Shown here: one piece after another, positions 34,501 through 46,500 of the stretch
How the letters are laid out: every line of letters starts with the position of its first letter
Numbering within the stretch: the stretch's first letter is position 1
Assembly (NCBI RefSeq): GCF_932526225.1
Contig: NC_064038.1
Span: 11,407,070-11,471,069 of the forward strand
Length of the DNA: 64,000 nucleotides
Direction: 5' to 3'
Source of the DNA: Nematostella vectensis
Lineage: Eukaryota; Cnidaria; Anthozoa; Actiniaria; Edwardsiidae
Position numbers and translations under genes: made by a program
The notes under the pieces: model-generated
The model's database searches: none
Told to the model about the DNA's origin: nothing
What the model saw: only the letters and a program-made list of their open reading frames with translations

Positions 34501-37500
34501 GTCTGATAATCCTTTGTACCGAGAGTTGACCAGGCAAGCGACAGTAACGGTTCCACCAGATCCTACAGATCAACCAAGCCAGACAAGATTAACACTAGGC
34601 TGATACATACACATTCAGGACCATTCATGTCATTGGATATCCTTTGCTTCAAGTGACAGAAGTGCTAATCGCACGAGTTGTGACACTTTGTGAAACCTTT
34701 GTTGCAATCGGGCGGTTTCCAGAGGGGGAGTCCGTAGACTCCTGAGGAGGGGTGGGGTAAGCACTATTGCAAAGTCACATGGCAACTGTTTCCTGTCTCC
34801 AGAAGATTGAGTATGAAAAAGAAAGCGAGGATTTCATGATAACTTTCAGTAAGTGGCTTGAAGTGTGACCCAGGGTCATAAAGGATAACATACCAACACT
34901 AGTGGGTTGTGAGACTGCTTCTTGATAAAGATTTCGATCATATCTAAGACCCTGCAACAAAAAGAAAAACTCAATTTCATACAATGACCACCTTCAGGAC
35001 TAAATAGTCGCTGTACAGTATAGGGTATCACTGTTGTAATGGAAATTGTCATTTTTTTTATGGTAAAAAAAATATCAACGCGGTTAACTTACCTTAGCTT
35101 GAAATGTAGAATCGTTTTTGCTGTATCTATATAGAATAAAAAGTAAAAGTATCTTATGTATGACAACCAAGCCACTTGAGTAATGAAATTTGTAAAGATT
35201 GTTTTTCAGTTTACCAACACTAATTCCTTCATTTTCTTATTAGAATTTGTGAGCTGTGCTTGATACGAGGATTAAGTGTGACTCATACTATCAGCCACTA
35301 TGGTGACCCCCTGTTTTTCCCCTTTAGGATAATGGATAGAACTAGACAGACTTAAGGCAAGATGTAGAAAAACTAGGTGGTCTGCATAAGTACGTAGGCT
35401 ATGGGTAAGTACGTAGGCTATGGGTAAATACGTAGGCTATGGGCAAGTGCGTAGGCTATGGGTAAGTGCGTAGGCTATGGGTAAGTGCGTAGTCTATGGC
35501 TAAGTACGTAGACTATGGGCAAGTGCGTAGACAATGGATAAGTGCGTAGGCTATAATATACGTAGGCTATGGGTAAGTGTGTAGGCTATTGGTAAGTACG
35601 TAGACTATGGGTAAGTGCGTAGGCTATTGGTAAGTACGTAGGCTATGCGTATGTAGGCTATTATGTACGTAGGCTATAGGTAAGTACGTAGGCTATTATG
35701 AACGTAGGCTATGGGTAAGTACGTAGACTATGGGTGAGTGCAAAGGCTATGGGTAAGTACGTAGGCTATGGGTAAGTACGTAGGCTATGGGTGGGTACGT
35801 AGGCTATGGGTAAGTACGTAGGCTATGGGTGGGTACGTAGGCTTTGCGTAAGTGCGTAGGCTATGGGTAAATACGTAGGCTATGGGTAAGTACGTAGGCT
35901 ATGGGTAAATACGTACGTTATGGGTAAGTACGTAGGCTATGGGTAAGTGCGTAGGCTATAATGTACGTAGGCTATGGGTAAATACGTAGGCTATGGATAA
36001 GTACGTAGGCTATAGGTAAGTACGTAGCCTATGGGTAAGTGCGTAGGCTTTGCGTAAGTGTGTGGGCAATGGGAAGTACGTAGGCTTTGGGTAATTACGT
36101 AGGCTATTATGTAGGTAGGCTTTGAGTAATTACGTAGGCTATTATGAAGGTAGGCTATAGGTAAGTACGTAGCCTATGGGTAAGTGCGTAGGCTTTGAGT
36201 AAGTGTGTGGGCTATGGGAAGTACGTAGGCTATGGGTAAGTACGTAGGCTATGGGTAAGTACGTAGGCTATGGGTAAATACGTAGGCTATGGGTAAGTAC
36301 GTAGGCTATGGGTAAATACGTAGGCTATGGGTAAGTACGTAGGCTATGGGTAAATACGTAGGCTATGGGTAAGTACGTAGGCTATGGGTAAGTACGTAGA
36401 CTTTGGATAAGTGCGTAGGCTTTGCGTAAGTGTGTGGGCTATGGGTAAGTGCAAAGGCTATGGGTAAGTACGTAGGCTATGGGTAAGTACGTAGGCTATG
36501 GGTAAGTGCGTAGGCTTTGCGTAAGTGTGTGGTCTATAGGAAGTACGTAGGCTTTGCGTAAGTGTGTGGGCTATAGGAAGTACGTAGGCTTTGCGTAAGT
36601 GCGTAGGCTATGGGTAAGTACGTGGTCTATAAGTGCGTACGCTATTGGTAAGTACGTAGACTATGGGTAAGTGCGTAGGCTTTGCGTAAGTGTGTGGGCT
36701 ATGGGTAAGTGCAAAGGCTATGGGTAAGTACGTAGGCTATGGGTAAGTGCGTAGGCTTTGCGTAAGTGTGTGGGCTATAGGAAGTACGTAGGCTTTGCGT
36801 AAGTGCGTAGGCTATGGGTAAGTACGTAGGCTATGGGTAAGTGCATAGGCTGTGGGTGAGTACGTAGGCTATGGGTAAGTACGTAGGCTATGGGCTCTCT
36901 GAAAAAAGAGTATTTTTGCTGAGTTTAAGAAGTTAGCCCTTCGTTGGACCAAAAAAAGGACACACGTGCTGGTATTACCTTTTTTGTCTTTCTTTTCCTT
37001 GTTGGCCTGCACTCTGGTCTTGAACACGGCGGAAAGTGCATCATCAAGCTGCATCATGGCCTCATCATCTAGCTCCTCACCACTAGACTCCTGAGGGAGG
37101 AAGGGGTTAGTAGAGTCCTGTGGAGAAGGGGTCAGTAGACTTCTAAGAAGGGGAGGGGTCAGTAGACTCCTGAGGAGCGATGGGGTAAGTACCATTGTTA
37201 CTTCACATTTGCAACTGTTAATAACACAAAAACTGACATACACAGTGGAACCGTGTTTTTAAAAAGACTCTTTCAGGCCCTTAAACTTGTAGGAGGGTGG
37301 AGTTTGGAAGGAATTTTCTGGTGATGGGAGGTTATAAGTGAAATTCACTCTGTAGACTCTGTATGTACATCCAGGAAAATAACTTATGTACCTCACTGTC
37401 AGTGTCAGCGGCAGCTGAACCCAGCGCAGCTTTGATCTCTGCTCGAAATGCCTCATCGACTGCATCATCATCACCTTCATCATCATCATCATCACTCTCA

Positions 37501-40500
37501 TCTTCGGAGTCACTTTCATCTTCCTTGGTCTCTTTACAAGGTTTTTTGTCATTATCCTCATCACCATCATCTGCAGCCATGTCTTCGTCATCTGAAAGCA
37601 TCACATTTTAAACAACAATTATATACAAACATTTGTTGAGAAGAGTTGATGGTTAGAGTACACGCACGCACACATTTTAAGTCATTGCACAGTTTACCAA
37701 GATCACTTTTGTTGTATAAAACAAATTGTGTCACTACATCGTGTTCCATCCTTATTTGCACAGTCTGTGACATCAGCCATGGCTGATTCAACAGTAGTAC
37801 AGTTCCTCAATAAACATGGGGTCGGCCTCATCAATAATTATATTTCTTGCACAATGTGTGGACGTTGCATTATTTGTCAAACTGTTCTAGAGTGACACTA
37901 TAATAAAACTTTGACATGCTGTTAAATCTAGGCCCTGGTCAGTCACACCTTTGTTATTGTTTTGGAAGATCCAATCTCCAATAAACCATCTAAAAACAAA
38001 GTTTTAAAATACTTTATTTACCAAAAAATGTCACATTGGCTTCCTCAAATCGGACGATGGAGATGGATTCTTTTCAGGCCTGGTACTTTGCTAGGACGAC
38101 AAAATGGCAGCTGACTAGGCTGTTCAATCATAATACTGGCATAAATTAAACCTACCTGAGTCTTCTGCTATCTCCAGCACTTCATCATCCTCTCCACCCA
38201 GACTCTTTGGGTCGATGGCCTTGTGAACAATAAAAACAAGAGCATGTTGCATTAGGAAGCAAATTTATTAACAGTATCATATCACATATTCCATGCCATC
38301 ACATGGAAGACTACAACATTATGCAGTGCAAATATTCTTGGGAGAAAACATTCACAGTAGGGCCAAATAAAACATACATGAACAATAACTATCTAACGGT
38401 ACATTCTGCCAACAGTTTTGCACCATTCATGTTACACCATTAATCCACGAAAAGTGCACAACAACATTCTATCAATGATTATCGCTTTACAACAATGTTC
38501 TGCCAACAATGTGGCACTACCATGTTACAGCATCAATGTTGTTGCTGCAAGCAAGGGTTAAATACTATGGGGAAAACGTGAGATTCACCAACCTGCAGCA
38601 CTATTCCCATCGCATCCTTTGTCAGGTGTGGTGCAATGGCAACAAACACTCTGTCAACCACGTGACGCAAAAGCCCCGATGGGCGTGTGAGAAGGCTGAG
38701 GAGAATCTCAGTCAACACCTCCACCCAGTGTGGCTCATCTAGGGGGCAAATGAACATGGGAAAAAATCAGATACACGAACTAATCACATATGAGAACTAC
38801 AGTAATCACATTTTTGAGAATCCTTCACAACTTTGAAAATTCCCTCACAATTTTGAGAATCCTTCACAATTTTGAAAATCCTTTACAATCTTGAAAATCC
38901 TTTACAATCTTGAAAATCCCTAACAATTTTGAAAATCCCTCAAAATTTTGAAAATTCTTCACAATAGGAACTATTGGTAATCACAAACAGCGATTGCCAC
39001 AAAGTGGTACTAAATAATTAAACCACGATGAGGGAACCAATCACCTAAGGCACCTTAAAGATTAATAAGCTTTGATTTTTTTTCTCCAAATTTATGTGCT
39101 GAACTGTATATCAGGTATAAGTAATGCCATTACATGCTCTTTTTATTTGGCCTGAAACCATAAAATTTGACCAGCGTGCTATGACCTTTCATACCACAGT
39201 AGTAGGAAATAACATAAGTAGCTCACCCAATCAGAAAATAGCATGGTTAATGCCCCACTAAAAAAAAGAGCACACCATCAAATATTACATGTGACTGTGT
39301 GAATTTACAAACCTCTACTTGTGTCAGTCTCTTGGCGGTTTTTGTGGCAAGCTCGGACTTCCTAAATCCAAAAAATTAACATAAATATGATATGGCATTT
39401 AGCTGTTGGAAATCGCCACGTTTCATGCTAAAAGATTGTACTTTGAATTTTTGGTAATAATATAATTTAGTAAAAGGTGTTACAAACATATAAATCATTT
39501 TGAGAGGTTGACAAACCTTGAGGATTTCAGAAGCCTGGTCCGGATCACTGAAGAGTTGAAGTGTGATGTGACAGAGGAGAAGCTCAAATGCTCTGTCCTC
39601 TGTACTGGCAGTACTCTCCTTTGATTGCTAGAAGATAGGTAAGATATTCATTCATGTGTGCTTCCATACTTGCAGACCTGAGTAATAATCTCACGTGTCA
39701 GCCTCCGCCAATTGCTGGATTAGCTCATTAGTGGCAATTAGTTATTTAAAGTAAAGATCAAAGATAATTCCATGAAATAAAATTAAAGTTTTACCAGAAA
39801 TGTTTGACAGTGTACACTGTATGTCTTAGTCACGAAACTCAAAATAAAATACCAGATGCAATTTCCATTGCAATTTTCCAATTCCATTTTACATATATGT
39901 ATAATAAGGAAATGCATGAGTGTACACTTTGCTTGAACATAAGAGAAAGTCAGGCATTTTTAGCTAAAAAAGGAGATATACCTTTCATAAACATGACAGA
40001 AATGTTTACCTTTTTGTGGATTTTAGATATAATTTTCATTGCACTATCGAATGACTTCTGGCTCTGTTAACGAAAAGCAAAAAATGTTTAGCGACTGTAG
40101 ATGGGAACAGTCAAGAAGGCATATGTTTATAGTACTTACAATCTCTGACCAGGATTCTGCAATGACAGTGAAGTCGTCATCTGCAAGAAGGCCCTATTAA
40201 AACACCACGGAAAAAATATAATAAAATTAGTCATTCAAAGAAAAAAAATGTCTTTACTTCTTACATGCTGTTTGTTGGAAGGACTCCAACAACCTCCTTT
40301 GTAAAGGCTCTTCATCATTTATTAGCTAAATACATTTTGGCTAGTACAGTGAAGCTCATTAACTTTCTAAAACTTGCTTAAAATTAAAAAGAAAATTTGT
40401 GTTTAGGTACACTTGCTTGCTTAGAACTTCTAAGCTATTTCTAAGGGACAGACCATTAGATATATATGATGATTCTGTTTCAAAAATCCCCTGGAAAAAA

Positions 40501-43500
40501 TGGGGCATGCCAACATCTGTTACCTTCCGGTCATATATAAAATGGTCCCTACCACTCACTGAGTTCAATCCAACCACTGAGTGTCCCACTTACCATAGTC
40601 TGTAACAACCCCCCTTGTTACTGCTAGGTCCCTTACCAACCTGTGCGTGTTTGACAATAGTGAACATCACATGCACTTCCTCATCTCGGCCGGAAGTCTT
40701 GGCTTGACCTGAGGGGAAAGCTCATTTATGAAAAGCATGACACTTATGATCAATGGATATTATTTGGTGAGGTTGAGGAATATTAATGAATTGAGAATTA
40801 TTTTTAGCTTTGTACTGTAGCTGAATTTATAGTTTCATGACAGCCAAGAATTCAAAATCATTCTCTTGTCTGAAAATCACACAGTCAATTATACCACCTT
40901 GACCCATCTGTTGAGTGTTAATTTGAAAGGTGGATAGCACCACAAAAGTAAAAACATAAAAAATTAAGACGCAAATTTACATGATTTTAATTCTTTTATT
41001 TTCTTAATTTAAAATGATTTTAATTCTTTTAATTTAAAGATTTAAAAAAGACACAGGTTATCAATCATAAAAGCAGTATAACACTCCATGAGGTTTCTGG
41101 GCACTTTCCCTTAAAAAAATAGAATGATTAAAAGATTTGTATCATAATAACCAGGTTTAAGTAACCCACCATGGCTTGCAGGTGAAGGGGAGTCTAATTC
41201 TTTCATAGTGCTGAGGAATCTCTGCTCACAAGTCTGTCTGACTTGGGCGGACAGAGGGACCTAATCAACAAGAGAAGATGTGCATTAAAATCCACAATTA
41301 CTGGAACCTTTGGCGATTCCAGTGTGAGCTTGAGGTATTGTACAAGCTATATAACCTCTACATATTAAGAAACGCATGATTTATGTACCTCTCAGAACAA
41401 ACAAACAAGTATTTATCCGAGTCCTTTTCAAATGTCTGCCTATGTTTCCGGCAGAAGCCTCTTTTCTAGCCCAGCAAAAAAGAAAGGAAAAAGGCCTCTT
41501 TTAGCTTTGTACTGTAGCTGGTGAAAGGTGAAATATATTGTTTATTTCCCACTACTGAAGGTGTCTGCTCAATGGAGTATAGGTGAAACCGACAGTGTTT
41601 CCCACACACATACAGTACAGTTAATCAATTTGATTTGACAGATCTTATACAGATCACAGTCTTAAAGAGAGAAACTGTACAGTCTTACATAGAGTACAGT
41701 TAAAAAAATATTATTTTGTAATAGTTGATAATTAACCCAACCTCGCTACAATAAGATTTTCCAAGGGTTTCCCTTCATATTGTAAAATGGAGGACCTCTT
41801 TGTAACAATACATTGATTGATGCATTTTCTTTCGCCTAAAGCATATCATAAAATCCAGGTTGCACTGTACAGATCTCAGTGGACACAGGTTTCACACAAT
41901 ATCCCTGCCTTTTTTCCTCGCATTGTAAGATATCATTTACCTGTAATTTCTTGCTGCCTCTCACAGCAGTGAAGTAACTTTGATCGATCAGGAATTTCAT
42001 TATATTCTCAATCCAAGCTCCTGATTCACTCAGTTTCTTGGCTTTGACTAATAACAAAAGCTGAAAATAAAAGGACTTTCAGGATCAACCTTTTTAAGGC
42101 AAGAAGAGTGAGAAATCAATTACTGTGCAACTTTTGTAAGAAACACCATCATTTTTTTATGACAAAATGGTATGACAATAAAAAATATAAAAGGATAAAA
42201 ATGAAACATGTTAATCAGCACTGTTGTGTGTACCTGATTCAGGATAGAAATCCTAGTAGGATCCACATCACCCCCAGATGATCTATGCCAAAACAAAAAA
42301 ATTAATTAATAATAACAATAACAAAGGCAGTGAAAATGAAGATGATGATGAAAATGAAGCTGAGAAATATTACTGTGTTGTTATTATTTTTATATGTGAG
42401 GGGATTCTGTTTTTACAAGTCTACAGGTTGGACCCAAGAAACAAAAGGACTTCCCATGGCAAATACACAATGGATCATTTTATTATTAACTGAATAGTAC
42501 CTTTCAGATGCTAGATATGTGATAGACCCTTGGATAAATGAGGACGTCAGCCAAGACACAAGCTTGACAAGCCCAGGACCTTTTAACTGGTACAAAAAAC
42601 ATAACCAATGTACAACATGATCTTCATATTCTATAAAATTAATATAGTGTAACCTTTAGATCAGGAAAAAATGATCAATATCAATGTAAAAAAACTCACA
42701 ATATAATAATATTGGATATTAAAGAAAACAAATAATTAAATTCATCACTAGTAAACAAATGTAGATTATTTTTTAAAGTGAATTACAGTACAGCATGAAC
42801 ATATGTTACAGCTGAATTCATCAGTGCGTATTTAATCATACTTTGGAGATGGGTCTATGTAAATCCTACGCATCAGCAAACTAAGAGTAGCAAGACATAC
42901 AAGTTGTCATGAGAACAGAACTCAAAATAATTTTACATAGGCCTGCCCCCAAAGTTTGACTGTCACAATTAGAAAACAAGACATGGATCTTGGATCCACC
43001 AAGGATGTGCAACAACAAATTTAACTGTGAAGTCCCAAAAATTGTATATACCATTTGTGTCCTTCACAATACAAGATGTAAATGTAATTGTGTTAATGAA
43101 AAGTTTGCTTTGTGCGTGTTAGACCAAAAAAAATATTATATCAAGATTTTTCCCTATTACTGTATCTTTGTCAGATCTGGCCAAGCTGATAAATATATCG
43201 GGTATATAATTATATTGAGTATCATTATTTAACAAAGGTTCCTGTTTATATATAGCCAAGCTTTCTGCCTTACCACTCCAAAAAGAGACTCCACAGTCTT
43301 TGTCTTGGTGAGCTTATCAAAAGACAGGTTTCCATAACTAGGAATGAATGAATAAGGTTTAATTATATTTATAGCCTTATTTGGCAATTTAGAGGTGCAT
43401 TATAACAGACAATAATGCACTAAAGAAATCATCAATTACCTTCCTAAAAGATGTATAACTACTTCAGCAGAGGTCTCCGGGTCATCATTCCCCTTTAACA

Positions 43501-46500
43501 GGGTTGGCATTGATGATGCCTATTCAGTGACAGAAGACAATTCAAAATGTTATAGGATTGGGGGCCTATACCATCTTCATAACATCATTGCTGTCATCAT
43601 CAACATCAACAATCATCACCACCCTACTGTAGCTTTCATTACTATCACTGCCGTTGGCACCACAAATTAACACAAACAGCAATCTTTATCATCAGCAACA
43701 ATGATACCCAAAATCATCATTACCACTCTCATCAACAGGTGTGTCATGATCAATGATGTTATTATATAACTACTGTGTTATCACTACCACCCTAATGGCT
43801 TAGTGAATGAACATTCAAATGTCTACATCTACATCTCTTCTTCCTTCCGGACAACATGTAAGAGGGCAGCAAATGCTCAGAGAGAAGATTACTGTTCATT
43901 CCTGATCACTTCACACAATCACAATGCAAACACATCTCAGATATGTCAGCAGTGTAGAGTGTGAGGTATCAGGTCTAGTGATATGGCTCATCACTGCATT
44001 GTGCTGTACATAGCTTTACTGCTTGCCACTATTACCACAACTATTCCACAATAATCACCACCACCACCATCATTATCATAATTACCACTACCCTCACCAT
44101 CACCATCATCATTCTCAACATTTTTGCCACCACTCAACCAATCATCATCATCACCACCACTACTACCATAATCACCATTATCATCGCCACTACTACAGTA
44201 CAATCAATCATCATCATCACCACCACTACTACCATAATCACCATTATCATCGCCACTACTACAGTACCATCATCATCATTATCACCATTATCAGCATCGC
44301 TACTGCCATCGGCATCATTATCACCATTATCAGCATCGCTATTACTGTTGTGACCTTATCGTGGTTCTACTATCAGAAAGCCATGAGTGAAGACGGTACG
44401 TGTTTATTGTAGATCTGTGTGATTCAACTCTTTCCTAATCATACATGTGCTATATGCTAATTACAGTATTTGTGATCATTTGATTAATATGACGTATTCA
44501 TTAAGATATTAGATTACTACAATTACCATCATCATCAACATCGTCATCATCACTACTACTACTACAATCATCACCACCACTACTACCCTAGGGGTTTGAT
44601 TAGGCCCCGGTGGCTGGCGAAACTACCAGCTATTTTCCACCGAGCACCGGCTACTTTTTTATAAAGTTGATCTATGTTTTATTTGAAATAATAAAATAAA
44701 ATAACTTCCACCCCCTACTTATCAATCCCCACTGCCGACTCTGGAACTTAATGAAACCCCTGTACTAATATTATCATCATCACCACCACTATGATAATCA
44801 TCAAAGTCGTTATCACTATCTCATCATTAAAACATGTTTTCAACTACTGTAAACCCAATATACATACACCATTATTTCCCCACATTTTTCCCTCTGACTC
44901 ACCAAGTGTCTGGCAGCTTTGTGAAGATATGTTTGAGCAGAGGATAAATTGTTGATAAAACTCCTCATTGAGTTTTTGGCAAAAACTGCTGCAACCTGAA
45001 AACAAATGAAATATTCTACTGAATAAACTAATGCAATAACAGAGAATACAAACCACATTTTTGTGCAAGTGGACTGACAGCAATAAGGCCAATACGTTAA
45101 CATTATGAAAAATAACATATACATGTACCTGTTCAGATTTAAGCATTGGTAAGATTTTTTCAATTAGCTGAAATCCTAGATACTTCCTTTCATGAGTTGA
45201 TTGAAACAAGCCATCTGAAAAGTATAGAACAAAATAAAATGTGGGATAAAAGGTATTGGATAAATGGTATACAATAATGTCTAAAATAACAAAATTCAAA
45301 CTATAGAGGGAAGGTTTGTTTACCATCAACAACTGCTTTCCAGAACTTTTTAAACTCTTCTGTACTTTTATGGCAGGCCTGTGACAGAACTTCATCCCAG
45401 ATACAATGCACCTTAGGATGAACAAGTGATGACTCCTAAGGAATACAATAACATTAGTGAGTTTAGACAGACAAATTGACAAAGAGACAGATGGACAAAC
45501 AGACAGACAGGAGGACAGACAACACAGGCAGGCAAGCAGAGACAGACAAACAGATAGACATAAACAGAAAAGGATCTTTGCATGATATGTAGGTGATACT
45601 TTTGTATCTATCTGACATTTCAGACCTCATCAAGCACCACCTAACAGACTGGGAAATGGGTCAAGATTTCTAGGACTTTTTGTGATCCATCTGAGAGGTG
45701 GATTGACAGATAGACAGATAGATGGAAAAGACAGACAGATAAACAGACATACAGAGCAATCACAGTAAGATCCACTCAACTGCTTGTTTTTCTCTTGCTA
45801 CCTTTAGCTCTAAGATACACAAATTAGTTGTTTTAATTTCAAACCTGCAAGACCTCAGCAAGCTGAGTAATATTTGCACCATCTAACAGAGGTAGATGGG
45901 ACCAGATTTTCTTGAACTTTTTGCGATCCATCTGTCCCTACAGAAATGAAAGAAATAACAATCACAATGTTAAACTACATATTAAGGCATAGGAAGCACT
46001 AAACCTGAGCATGGATGTATAAGAACTGCATTACTATTTGAGGCTGCTTTTTCATCTTTCACAGTCAGTGCTCATTTATAATATAGAGTCATCAACTGTA
46101 CCCTCCTAAAGTGGAGACCGAAAGAAAAATAAAATTAAAAAAATACTTTCAGTCCGTACTGTACAGTATTCCTGTTGACAATGTCATACCTGCAAATTTA
46201 ATTACTAGTCACCCTTACACCACCGCTGTACACCTAAAAATGTTTTTAAATCACTAGCTATTAAGGTAACTTTTTCCAAAAAGCTATTAAGATGTGTTTG
46301 ACCTTGAAGTGTTTCTCAACAGTCAAAGCAATTAGTAGTGATGAGGGTGTGGCCGTCTCCCATCCCTCGTAGACGTAGTCACTGATGGTAGGCTCCACAT
46401 ACTGACTGTACACCTCAAATGACGCCTGACAGATCAACAATGACAGCAAAGTTAATAAAATCCAAGGTTGTTCATTTCATGCTAGGCTTGGTGCTGTCAA

